Source of the DNA: Deltaproteobacteria bacterium
GTDB lineage: Bacteria > Desulfobacterota > Deferrimicrobia > Deferrimicrobiales > Deferrimicrobiaceae
Length of the DNA: 52,517 bases
Direction: 5' to 3'
NCBI GenBank assembly: GCA_020346465.1
Contig: CP070783.1
Location: 1,178,809-1,231,325 of the forward strand
Each line of letters begins with the position of its first letter. The stretch's first letter is position 1. The notes under the pieces are model-generated. The model had not been told where the DNA came from, did no database searches, and worked only from the letters and a program-made list of their open reading frames with translations. Below, piece by piece: positions 1 through 7,431 of the stretch. Position numbers and translations under genes: made by a program.

Positions 1-473
1 TCGCTACCGGTTTTCGGTGAGCCGATTCGTTCTCCCTTGTAGGTGCCCTTCCCTTTCAATCCATCGAATCTTCCGGTACCACCTGTAATTTCATATGTGC
101 CTTCAAAGACGGCCTGCTTCCCCCCGTCTACCGATGTTACGGTGCCGACTGACTTATATGATAGAGTCGATCCATCCTTGAACGTTTGCACCGCATATCC
201 GATGGCTGTCCCCTTCCCGTTTACAATGTCGAAGAGAAGGGTACCCGCCCTCGTCCCGATCTCCCCGCTCGCCGGCCCCTTCGTGAAAAAAAGCAATCCC
301 GACTGTTGGGCGACACCCAGGACATGGCCCGGGACATCACCGACTTCCACCGTTTCCACCTTTTGGGTGTGGTAGACAACTCGTCCAGCAACCTCGTCTG
401 CCGCCTGCGTCATTGGGACGATAAAAACCGTCACGGAAAGCAACGTCCCGACAATCGCTGCCCATCTCTTCAT
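1..473 (-). CDS. Secreted hypothetical protein, 3' end outside window
   Basis: The minus frame opens at ATG 473, behind an AGGAGAG ribosome site, and runs off the window start, so the C-terminus is missing. About 157 residues are visible. The N-terminus is a clear Sec signal peptide (MKRWAAIVGTLLSV...) with a probable cleavage after TQA near residue 24. The mature part is glycine/threonine-rich and predicted beta-stranded, with the pattern ITGGTGRFDGLKGKGTYKG near the visible end, a style common in small secreted barrel-like proteins. No catalytic motif is visible. I do not recognise the family with certainty and assign no function. The next gene on this strand is about 580 bases upstream, so it is probably transcribed alone. 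Confidence 0.7.
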   Translation of the reverse strand, partial: MKRWAAIVGTLLSVTVFIVPMTQAADEVAGRVVYHTQKVETVEVGDVPGHVLGVAQQSGLLFFTKGPASGEIGTRAGTLLFDIVNGKGTAIGYAVQTFKDGSTLSYKSVGTVTSVDGGKQAVFEGTYEITGGTGRFDGLKGKGTYKGERIGSPKTGS

Positions 474-1054
474 CGCTCTCTCCTGTTCCCCGAATGGTTC
501 ACTTCGTCCGTGCTCCCCCCGTTCTCCTCGTTTTGAATACCCCTCTCTCACCTCCTTTCCGGCGTTCTGGCTGCGGATATGCCTGCCCCCCGGGCAGGGG
601 GAAACTCTCGGCGCTCCCCCTTTTCCCGGGTTCCGGCGGAAGGGGACAGAAAACAAGGGAATGTGGGCAGAGAAAACCGGCTCATGCAGGAAGAAGGGGG
701 AAACTGGAAGAGGGGCGTTTCCCTTTCCGTCAGGCCGGGATGAAATCGTTTGGATGGACGCATGGAGACATCGGAGGCATCCGATCGGAGAACCGGGTCC
801 GCTTTACTCCCGATCCCTGCGTCAAAATCACGCACCAACGTCACCCTCCGCGACAATCCGGCGGACAGGTTCCAGGTCGACGCGATCCCACACGGAGGAA
901 TCACATGTTGCGGGATGAAGACCTCTGATTGTTGGGGAAAATGATCCCCCTGTCAAGAACCTTCCCCTTCAGGATGGCCGGCAGCGCTGCACGCCCGAAA
1001 GCGCCCTTCTCCCAAGCGGTTCCGGGTCGCCTCCGGGAGGATGCCCCGGTTGGT
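474..1054. other. Intergenic region, nothing recognised
   Basis: About 580 bases without a supportable gene. The open frames here on both strands are proline/arginine-rich, lack ribosome binding sites and look like composition artefacts of G+C-rich DNA. I see no RNA gene, repeat or convincing terminator. The promoter of the truncated secreted gene must lie near 480-560 on the minus strand, but no clear pair of hexamers stands out. Confidence 0.5.
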
Positions 1055-1297
1055 TCATCCCGAACTTGTGGAAAGCAGATCCTTGACCTCTTCCACCGAA
1101 GGGACTTTCCCCGCCAACCTGATCGTTCCGTCGATGGCTACGGCCGGTGTCATCGAGATGCCGTACCTGATCATCTCTTTGATGTCTTCCACCTTGACGA
1201 CCGTGGCCTCTTTCCCCATCTCCCGGAGCGCTTCCCGAACCGCTTTTTCGGTGGCCCTGCACCGCGCACATCCCGGACCCAGAATCGCAACTTCCAT
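1055..1297 (-). CDS. Thioredoxin-like small redox-disulfide protein
   Basis: An 80-residue protein starting at ATG 1297 behind GGGAGGTG. It has the compact thioredoxin-fold pattern of the MTH895/'redox-active disulfide protein 2' family: MEVAILGPGCARC with the CxxC pair at Cys10 and Cys13, then a helix, a second strand and the cis-proline motif SMTPAVAID. Length matches the family (75-90 residues). Members are cytoplasmic dithiol proteins often found beside ArsP/DUF318 permeases. Here the gene follows such a permease by 62 bases on the same strand, so the two are probably one transcript. A role in metalloid or thiol handling is inferred from context only. Confidence 0.85.
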   Translation of the reverse strand: MEVAILGPGCARCRATEKAVREALREMGKEATVVKVEDIKEMIRYGISMTPAVAIDGTIRLAGKVPSVEEVKDLLSTSSG

Positions 1298-1359
1298 GGT
1301 TCACCTCCCGCAACGATGATCCGTTCCGCCCTGTTCCCGCTCCCGATCAGCCGCCCTGC

Positions 1360-2406
1360 TCAGAGCACGAAGTTTCCGAAGAACCACCCCGCCAGTGTGC
1401 CCGAGACGATGATCACCGGGACGTACACGAAAGCCTTCTTCACCCCGAACACCCGTGCGATGGCCAGCCAATTGGGAAGACTCACCCCCGGGCCGGTCAG
1501 CAGGAGTGCCAGGGCCGGGCCTTTTCCCATGCCCAATCCCATCAGGGTGTGCACGAACGGCGCTTCCGTCATGGTGGCGAAGTAGGTGACCGCTCCGACC
1601 AAGGTCGCGAGAAAAGATGCCCGGATGCCGTTTCCGCCCAGCCATTCCCGGATCCATTCTTCCGGCAGCACGTTCCCCACGATCCCCACGAGAAAAACGC
1701 CGATCAGCAGCAGGGGGAAGATGATGCGGACGAACCACCACGTCTCCCTCGCCCAGTCCCGGATCTTCTCCGGGGGGATCATCCACCAGGCGTATCCCGC
1801 CAGGACCACGGTACAGAAAAGCCATACCGCGACCTTGTACGGGTACGGCCTGCCCGCGATCAGGTAGTTGGGAAGAAGGAGGGAGAGAAGAATCAGCAGG
1901 ATCAGGACGAGTGCCTTCCCCGGAACCACGCGGCTGGCGCCCTCCTGATGCGGGTGCCCTTCCGCCCCGGGTGCGTTATTCCCAAACGCCAGGTCCATGG
2001 CGATCCCCACCAGAAAGGCCATGGCGAGGGAAGCGACGACCCTCGAAGCCACGATGCCCGCGCCCAGCACCTGCCCGGTGTAGACCAGGGAGAGGATGTT
2101 CGCAGACGGCGCGACCCACAGCAGGATGAACGCGGCGCTGATTCCCGCCCCCGCGTAGAAGAGACCGCCGGCGACGGGGATCACGGTGCAGGAGCACGCC
2201 GCGATCAGAAAACTGCCTCCCGCGGCCAGGGAATACGACCGGATCCTGCCCGCCTTGCGCCCGAGATAGTGCAATACCAGCTCCCGGTCGACAAAGGTCA
2301 CCATCGCGCCGGCAAGCAGGAACGCGGGGACAAGGCAGGTCAGAACGTGGGTGGCGACGTACCCTTTGACCGCCAGCAATCCCGCAAGAAAAAGGTCCCG
2401 GGCCAT
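1360..2406 (-). CDS. Permease of the ArsP/DUF318 (SO_0444-like) family
   Basis: An integral membrane protein of about 348 residues with eight or more hydrophobic segments. I chose ATG 2406 because AAAGGAGGG lies just upstream; an extension to 2490 would add 28 residues through the divergent promoter region. The segments around SCTVIPVAGGLFYAGAG and WVAPSANILSL, and the later TMTEAPFVHTLMGLGMG, match the permease family that includes the organoarsenical exporter ArsP and Cu/Zn efflux proteins. A CSCTV cysteine pair in the first half could bind metal. It is divergent from ACR3 across an 85-base gap and upstream of the CxxC mini-protein. Export of a metalloid or metal is likely; the substrate cannot be told from sequence. 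Confidence 0.82.
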   Translation of the reverse strand: MARDLFLAGLLAVKGYVATHVLTCLVPAFLLAGAMVTFVDRELVLHYLGRKAGRIRSYSLAAGGSFLIAACSCTVIPVAGGLFYAGAGISAAFILLWVAPSANILSLVYTGQVLGAGIVASRVVASLAMAFLVGIAMDLAFGNNAPGAEGHPHQEGASRVVPGKALVLILLILLSLLLPNYLIAGRPYPYKVAVWLFCTVVLAGYAWWMIPPEKIRDWARETWWFVRIIFPLLLIGVFLVGIVGNVLPEEWIREWLGGNGIRASFLATLVGAVTYFATMTEAPFVHTLMGLGMGKGPALALLLTGPGVSLPNWLAIARVFGVKKAFVYVPVIIVSGTLAGWFFGNFVL

Positions 2407-2491
2407 GGGACCCTCCTTTATATTGACAATTGGCGATATGACATAATACCATGCGATCGGATGTCCCATCAACCTGCCGCGCGGGGGCACG

Positions 2492-3553
2492 GTGACCGCA
2501 AAGAAAACCCTTGATCTCTTCGAGCGCTACCTGACCCTGTGGGTGGCCCTCTGCATGGGGGCGGGGATTCTTATCGGGAAACTGTTCCCCGATGCGGTCC
2601 GCATCATACGGTCCATGGAATTCGGCGAAGAGAGCCAGATCAACATCCCGATCGCCGTCCTGATCTGGCTGATGATCTACCCGATGATGCTGAAAGTCGA
2701 CTTCTCCTCGATCCTTTCCGTCGGCAAGCGCCCGAAGGGACTGCTGGTCACGCTCTTCGTCAACTGGCTCGTCAAGCCGTTCTCGATGGCGTTTTTCGGC
2801 TGGCTGTTCTTCAAGCATCTCTTTTTCCCCTGGATCGGCCCCGGACTCGCCGACCAGTACGTGGCGGGGGTCATCATCCTTGCCGCTGCCCCCTGCACGG
2901 CGATGGTATTCGTCTGGAGCTATCTCACGGACGGCGACCCCGCATACACGCTGGTCCAGGTGTCGGTAAACGACCTGATCATGCTCGTTCTGTTCGCTCC
3001 CATCGTCACCTTCCTCGTCAGCGGGGCCTCTTCCCTCACCGTGCCGTTCGTCGTGCTCCTGTACGCGGTCTTCTTTTTCATCGTGATTCCGCTGGGAGCG
3101 GGCGTTCTCTCGAGGATCTTTCTCATCCGGGGGAAGGGATTGGCGTGGTTTGAGCGATATACGGCGGCTCTCCACCCGATTGCCGTCACGGCGCTTCTCG
3201 CCACGCTGGTCTGCATCTTCGCCTTCCAGGCGGACAACATTACCACCCGCTTCCTCCACATCGTTCTCATCGCGATCCCGATCCTGATCCAGGTCTACTT
3301 CAACTCCTCCCTGGTATACGGCCTGATGAAGTGGCTCAACGTTCCCCACAGCGTGGCCGCACCGGGAGCCCTGATCGGGGCCAGCAACTTTTTCGAGCTG
3401 GCGGTCGCGACGGCGATCGCCCTTTACGGGGCCGACTCCGGAGCCGCCCTGGCCACCGTGGTGGGCGTACTCGTCGAAGTCCCCGTCATGCTCTCGGTGT
3501 GCTCTTTCTGCAACCGTACGCGGCACTGGTTTCCGGCAGAGACGGGTGCCTGA
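2492..3553 (+). CDS. acr3: ACR3-family arsenite efflux transporter
   Basis: A 353-residue, ten-helix membrane protein starting at GTG 2492. It carries the hallmarks of the ACR3 branch of arsenite permeases (BART superfamily): the conserved cysteine in the fourth helix within LAAAPCTAMVFVWSYLT (Cys135) and the conserved glutamate in GASNFFELAVATAIALYG (Glu302), both needed for As(III) extrusion in studied members. Length is typical. It lies divergent to the ArsP-like permease and 25 bases ahead of a Usp gene on the same strand. No ArsR or ArsC gene is visible nearby, so local arsenic regulation and reduction are not encoded in the window. Confidence 0.93.
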   Translation: MTAKKTLDLFERYLTLWVALCMGAGILIGKLFPDAVRIIRSMEFGEESQINIPIAVLIWLMIYPMMLKVDFSSILSVGKRPKGLLVTLFVNWLVKPFSMAFFGWLFFKHLFFPWIGPGLADQYVAGVIILAAAPCTAMVFVWSYLTDGDPAYTLVQVSVNDLIMLVLFAPIVTFLVSGASSLTVPFVVLLYAVFFFIVIPLGAGVLSRIFLIRGKGLAWFERYTAALHPIAVTALLATLVCIFAFQADNITTRFLHIVLIAIPILIQVYFNSSLVYGLMKWLNVPHSVAAPGALIGASNFFELAVATAIALYGADSGAALATVVGVLVEVPVMLSVCSFCNRTRHWFPAETGA

Positions 3554-3578
3554 TCTCGCCCGGGAGAAGGAGGGCAGG

Positions 3579-4457
3579 ATGTTCAAGAACCTGCTGATCG
3601 CCATGGACCTGTCCCACGCATCCGTGTGTCTGCTGCGCTGCGTGGGTCCCCTTCGGACCGCGGGAGCGGAAAGCGCAACCCTCGTTCACGTGATGAACGT
3701 ACGCAGCGTGGGAGGGCTCTACATTTCGCTGAAACACCTCGTCGAACCGCTCCTCGAGATGAAGGAGAAACAGCTGGAAGAGGCGGGATTCCGGACGCAC
3801 CTGGAAATCCCCCTGGGAGATCCTGCCTACGAAATCAACCGGGTCGCCAAGGAGAGGGACGCTTCCCTCATCGTGGCCGGGACGCACGGAGAATCCCTCA
3901 CGAAGGAAATCCTCCTGGGGAGCGTGGCCCATCGCCTCCTGCAAATTGCGGAGAAACCGGTTCTGCTGATCCCGATCACGGCCCTCGAGGGGGAACATTG
4001 GGAAAGGAAATGCGATGCGCTGTGCAGGGACCTCTTCCGCCACCCGCTGTTCGCCACCGATTTCTCCGAACCCGCCGAGCGGGCGTTCCACTACCTGGAG
4101 CACATTGCGGCGCACACTCACCCTCCGGAAGCAACCCTCTTCCACGCGCAGGACCCGGGGAGGATTCTGCCCCACCTCGCGCACCGGATCGACGAATTCA
4201 ACCGTATCGACCGGGAACGGCTGGATGCGCTCGAAGTGCGGCTCAGGGAGTGGGGGGCGCGTACGGTGTACAAGGAGGTGGAGTTCGGCCGACCGGGCCC
4301 CCTGATCGTGGAGAAGATCCGGAAAGGGAGCTGCAGCATCCTCGTCATCGGCGGCCAGGGGCGGGGGTACATGGCGGAGGCATTCCTGGGACGGGTGGCG
4401 AACCACGTGGTCCATCGGTCCACGATCCCGGTCCTCGTCGTCCCGGGACATCCGTAA
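3579..4457 (+). CDS. Tandem universal stress protein (UspA family)
   Basis: About 292 residues made of two Usp domains (roughly 1-140 and 150-292). Start ATG 3579 is preceded by AAGGAGGG; an upstream in-frame ATG at 3546 overlaps the end of acr3 and lacks such a site. Each half keeps the ATP-binding signature near its end: GTHGESLTKEILLGSVA in the first, GGQGRGYMAEAFLGRVAN in the second, each followed by PVLxxP. Tandem Usp proteins are cytosolic nucleotide-binding stress factors. The gene follows acr3 by 25 bases and is probably co-transcribed, linking it to metalloid or oxidative stress by context. Confidence 0.9.
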   Translation: MFKNLLIAMDLSHASVCLLRCVGPLRTAGAESATLVHVMNVRSVGGLYISLKHLVEPLLEMKEKQLEEAGFRTHLEIPLGDPAYEINRVAKERDASLIVAGTHGESLTKEILLGSVAHRLLQIAEKPVLLIPITALEGEHWERKCDALCRDLFRHPLFATDFSEPAERAFHYLEHIAAHTHPPEATLFHAQDPGRILPHLAHRIDEFNRIDRERLDALEVRLREWGARTVYKEVEFGRPGPLIVEKIRKGSCSILVIGGQGRGYMAEAFLGRVANHVVHRSTIPVLVVPGHP

Positions 4458-4679
4458 AGGGTTGCATCCGCGCAACGAACGTGTACGTCGTCGCAAGGAA
4501 TGAGAATGTTCGGGCCCTGAATGAAGGTGCGGTTTCCCCCTCCGGCCCCTTGGGCGGGCGTTTTTCTCTTCGCGCCGGGCCGGCGTTTCTTCCTTGCGAG
4601 CCACAAATCGGCCACTCGGGCCGTTTCTGATGCAGACCGCCGTGCCGATGGGGGTAAAGGTCGCGGTCCGGCGGATGGA

Positions 4680-5966
4680 TTACGAAATGACGATCTCCCG
4701 ATACCGGTGGGTGGGCACCGGACGGCCGGGACGAAAGCGCTGGAGGCGCCGGTAGTCGATCTTCACCCGTCCCTTGAGCAGCATATCGAGGTTCTCCCGG
4801 AGGAGGTGTTCCAGGTCTTCCGGGGGCATCTCGACCCGGGCATTGACCACCAGACGCGCTTTCGCCTTCGACTCGTCGACTTCGCCCCGAAGGTCGATCT
4901 TCCCCTTCGAGCAGGTCAGGTTGACCGCGCAGGTCTTGTCCCCCGTCGCCAACAGCATCTTGACATGTCCCACCGGGGTCTTGCGTTCCCGGCATGCATC
5001 CTGGATGCGCTGCATCAGGAAGAGGCCGAGCAGGCGCCAGTCGGGCACGCAACACTTTTTCGCGTCGAGGGAAATTTCGGCGTTCAGCCAGCCGAGGGCC
5101 GCCTCTCCCTCGGCGTAGGTGTCGTAATCGATGTCGGCGATCCGCGAACCGGCTTCGTCCGAGGAGAGCACGTCGTCCAGCCAGTCCGCCACTCCCTCCC
5201 CGGTCAGGGAGGAGATCGTCCGCACCGGGGTATCGGGAAAAGCGGCCGAGATCCTTTTCACGAGATTCCCGCGTTCGGCCTTTCGCAGGAGGTCGACCTT
5301 GTTGATCAGGATCCGGTCGGCTTCCTCGAACTGTTTCCGGATGATGTACGCGGTACTGCGGTGCATCCCCAACCGTTTTCCGCCGAGCACACGGGACGTC
5401 CGTTCCGGGTCGGCCAGGACGGAGAGCGGGGTGGGGATGAACTCCTCCCGGAACCGTTCCTTCAAGGGCTGCAGGATCGCCCCGGACAGGTCCGTGCAGC
5501 TTCCTACCGGCTCGGCCAGAAGCACGTCGGCACGGGTCTCGTTGCGCAGTCTCCCGGCGGCCCGGATCAATCCCCGGAAATTGCAACAGAAGCAGCTGCC
5601 GGCGACCTCCCCGACGCTCAACCCCTGCCGGGCGAGAAGACCGGTGTCTACCAGGTCGGGGGCCTGGTCGTTCGTGATGAGCCCCACCCGCTTCCCCCGG
5701 GCGACAAGGATCCTGGCCGCGCTCCACAGCAGGGTCGTCTTCCCCGCCCCGAGGAACCCCCCGACGAAGATGATCCGGACTTTTTTCCTGGCGGCGATGG
5801 CGGCACCCCTGGAGAAGAAATTGGGAACAGTCGTTACAATACCAATATTCGATCCTGTTTCCAACAAGATATCGGCTCGACATCCGCTGGCCGGAGAGGA
5901 GCCAGCCGGTCCGAAAAAACGGAAAAAGGGAACCCGGATCAACCCGGATTCCCTTGTCGCTTCCAT
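4680..5966 (-). CDS. COG0523 (G3E) GTPase with CxCC metal-binding motif
   Basis: A P-loop GTPase of the metallochaperone family that includes UreG, HypB, CobW and ZNG1. Visible motifs are Walker A GGFLGAGKTT (residues 69-78 of the longest frame), the family metal site GSCFCC (CxCC, Cys125-Cys128), LLAEPVGSC in the Walker B region and the guanine-specificity motif NKVDL. A C-terminal domain of about 190 residues follows. The longest frame starts at ATG 5966, but its first 35 or so residues are encoded by a terminator hairpin and the end of a tRNA remnant, so the real start is probably later, perhaps TTG 5867. Family homology begins near residue 62. The metal and client are unknown. No cobalamin, urease or hydrogenase gene is adjacent. 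Confidence 0.82.
   Translation of the reverse strand: MEATRESGLIRVPFFRFFGPAGSSPASGCRADILLETGSNIGIVTTVPNFFSRGAAIAARKKVRIIFVGGFLGAGKTTLLWSAARILVARGKRVGLITNDQAPDLVDTGLLARQGLSVGEVAGSCFCCNFRGLIRAAGRLRNETRADVLLAEPVGSCTDLSGAILQPLKERFREEFIPTPLSVLADPERTSRVLGGKRLGMHRSTAYIIRKQFEEADRILINKVDLLRKAERGNLVKRISAAFPDTPVRTISSLTGEGVADWLDDVLSSDEAGSRIADIDYDTYAEGEAALGWLNAEISLDAKKCCVPDWRLLGLFLMQRIQDACRERKTPVGHVKMLLATGDKTCAVNLTCSKGKIDLRGEVDESKAKARLVVNARVEMPPEDLEHLLRENLDMLLKGRVKIDYRRLQRFRPGRPVPTHRYREIVIS
5923..5953 (-). terminator. Rho-independent terminator after the distal tRNA-Leu scar
   Basis: Read on the minus strand, a ten-pair stem GGGAATCCGG / CCGGGTTCCC with a short loop is followed by TTTTT. It lies 15 bases beyond the CCA end of the tRNA-Leu remnant at 5968-6018 and has the layout of a tRNA terminator. 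It overlaps the proposed extended N-terminus of the COG0523 gene, which argues against that extension. Confidence 0.75.
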
Positions 5967-5967
5967 A

Positions 5968-6018
5968 TGGTGCCGAAGGGGGGACTCGCACCACCACGGG
6001 TCTCCCCACCACCCCCTC
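5968..6018 (-). repeat. tRNA-Leu 3'-half remnant (attachment-site scar)
   Basis: These 51 bases match the minus-strand tRNA-Leu(GAG) gene at 7287-7372 from the anticodon loop to CCA, with two substitutions in the T arm. The match stops abruptly at base 6019, where sequence becomes clearly A+T-richer and gene-free up to 6215. A direct repeat of a tRNA 3' half, with the break at the anticodon loop, is the usual footprint of tyrosine-recombinase integration. No integrase remains. Confidence 0.8.
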
Positions 6019-6215
6019 TAACACAAGGCGTCAGTAGGAGAGGCTGCATCCTTTTGATTATCAGATAGTTACAACAGGGTTCAAATACCACTTTTGGTTA
6101 TTTTCGGTAGATTTTATACCGCTTCCCAGGAAATCAGCCACCAATGGGACACTCGACTCTTCCTTCTATGAAGCCAGTAGGCAATCTACCGCAGGGAGTA
6201 TCACCTTCGATCTCA

Positions 6216-6647
6216 TCACGCCTCACCGGCATCTGCTTCGAGGAATTGCCGGGGCGTCAGAATCTTCAAGCCTTTTGAAAACGAAGGCACCCGTGATGGG
6301 TCCACTGCGAGGAGGTCCTTGTCACCAGTGATCAGGTAGTTGGCACCGACCGCAGCGCAAAGAGAAAGATACGCGTCATCCTTGGGATCCCGGCAGATCG
6401 ACACGCCCCGTTCGGGCTCGGCCATCCGGCAAAGGGATTCGAACCGCTTCCACAGAGTCGATAAGATCCCGGTCTTCTGTTCCCCCAGTTTTGAGGACAA
6501 ACGCTCGATCGTCCCCACGATCTCCGCCACGATGGCCGGGGAAAGATAGACCTCGCCGATCGAGAATGCCCTGCTCACCGCGTCGAGAGGCGTCCCGCCG
6601 AAGGCCGCCGAGATCAGGACATTGGCGTCGATGACGCTCCTAACCAT
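6216..6647 (-). CDS. PIN-domain toxin of a type II toxin-antitoxin pair
   Basis: A 143-residue PIN-domain protein (COG1569-type putative toxin). The acidic active site is complete: Asp7 in VIDANVLISA, Glu42 in VAEI, Asp90/Asp91 in RDPKDDAYL and Asp109/Asp111 in TGDKDLL. PIN toxins are Mg-dependent ribonucleases that usually cut tRNA or other structured RNA. I chose ATG 6647, which overlaps the stop of the antitoxin by eight bases (ATGGTTAG). An extension to 6701 would run deep into the antitoxin gene. The pair lies between tRNA-Leu scars, consistent with mobile cargo. Confidence 0.88.
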   Translation of the reverse strand: MVRSVIDANVLISAAFGGTPLDAVSRAFSIGEVYLSPAIVAEIVGTIERLSSKLGEQKTGILSTLWKRFESLCRMAEPERGVSICRDPKDDAYLSLCAAVGANYLITGDKDLLAVDPSRVPSFSKGLKILTPRQFLEADAGEA

Positions 6648-6891
6648 GGACGGCTTTTTGGGCCGCCTGAAGCGCCCGCAACGCTTCCTCCTTCGAAACA
6701 CCCGCCTCCTTCAGGACCATCCCGATCTCCAGGAGCAGGTTTTCGGGGGAACCCTTCGTGACCGGAACAACCCGGGCGATCGGTTTCCCGTGCCGCGTAA
6801 CCACGACCTCTTCCTTCTTCGCGAGCAGGCCGGTCAGCTTCTCCTTGAACTCCCTCACCCCCACGAATTTCACGCTCGACGGTCTTGGCAT
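6640..6891 (-). CDS. PHD/YefM-like antitoxin
   Basis: An 83-residue protein starting at ATG 6891 behind GGAGGGAACA. It has the Phd/YefM N-terminal fold pattern: KFVGVREFKEKL, then EVVVTRHGKPIARVVPV, the strand-turn-strand that forms the DNA-binding dimer. The C-terminal part (residues 48-83) is a charged helix expected to wrap the toxin. It precedes the PIN toxin with an eight-base overlap, so the two are translationally coupled. Autorepression at the region upstream of 6891 is expected from the family but no operator palindrome is obvious. Confidence 0.85.
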   Translation of the reverse strand: MPRPSSVKFVGVREFKEKLTGLLAKKEEVVVTRHGKPIARVVPVTKGSPENLLLEIGMVLKEAGVSKEEALRALQAAQKAVHG

Positions 6892-7041
6892 ATTGTTCCC
6901 TCCGTTGTGTACACATCCACGGACCATCCTCCCATGGATCAACCGGGAAGGCAACCGTGGAAAACTGGAAGGTGGATCGGGCAGATTTGTCGGAGGACGA
7001 GTCATCGGGCCCCAAACGGGATCCATGGCCCATTTTCAAAG

Positions 7042-7073
7042 AAAAAGGGACTTCAGCATGAAGCCGAAATCCC
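7042..7073 (-). terminator. Rho-independent terminator after the middle tRNA-Leu scar
   Basis: On the minus strand GGGATTTCGGC pairs with GCTGAAGTCCC (two G-U pairs) around a TTCAT loop, followed by TTTTTC. It lies 14 bases past the CCA of the tRNA fragment at 7088-7109, the same relative place as in the other two copies, but its sequence differs from theirs. Confidence 0.75.
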
Positions 7074-7087
7074 TTTGAGAATTGAGA

Positions 7088-7236
7088 TGGTGCCGAAGGG
7101 GGGACTCGACCGCCTGAGCCTCCGCGATCTCGCGATCGGCCTTTGCGGCGCGGCTTCGGGCTGACGCGCTCCTCAAAGTCGCGCTTTTCCTCCTGCTCGT
7201 CGGCGCCCTCGCCGGTTCGAGTCCCGCAGAGCACCA
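7088..7236 (-). repeat. Element bracketed by inverted tRNA 3' ends
   Basis: The left edge, 7088-7109, is an exact copy of the last 22 bases of tRNA-Leu (CCA, acceptor strand and half the T arm). The right edge carries a second tRNA-like T arm and CCA in the opposite direction: TTCGAGTCCC at 7216-7225 and GCACCA at 7231-7236. GGGACTCGA (7101-7109) and TCGAGTCCC (7217-7225) are perfect inverted copies, as are TGGTGC and GCACCA at the outer ends. The roughly 107 bases between them are rich in CG and encode nothing supportable. It looks like a small non-coding mobile or tRNA-derived repeat. Confidence 0.6.
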
Positions 7237-7243
7237 GAAAATG

Positions 7244-7275
7244 AAAAAGGGAGCCTCGGTGTTACCCGCGCTCCC
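7244..7275 (-). terminator. Rho-independent terminator of tRNA-Leu
   Basis: Minus strand GGGAGC pairs with GCTCCC (7270-7275 with 7249-7254), followed by TTTTT, 12 bases past the tRNA CCA. A longer inverted repeat, GCACCAGAAAATG (7231-7243) against CATTTTCTGGTGC (7280-7292), encloses it, so the whole block can also fold as an extended hairpin. Confidence 0.7.
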
Positions 7276-7286
7276 AAGACATTTTC

Positions 7287-7372
<86 letters not shown>

Positions 7373-7431
7373 ACGTGAGGAGAATCCATCTTATCCACGG
7401 AGCGGCGGAAAGGCAAGAGGAGAGCGGCCGG

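Noticed and set aside
494-928. Overlapping open frames in the intergenic region
   Set aside because: No ribosome sites, no family resemblance, compositional bias only.
4530-4570. Possible terminator after the Usp gene
   Set aside because: A G+C-rich stretch followed by TTTTT exists, but I could not draw a stem of five or more consistent pairs.
6614-7234. A long minus-strand frame over the PIN/PHD genes and the tRNA fragments
   Set aside because: It crosses a terminator, tRNA pieces and the antitoxin in another frame, so it is not a gene.
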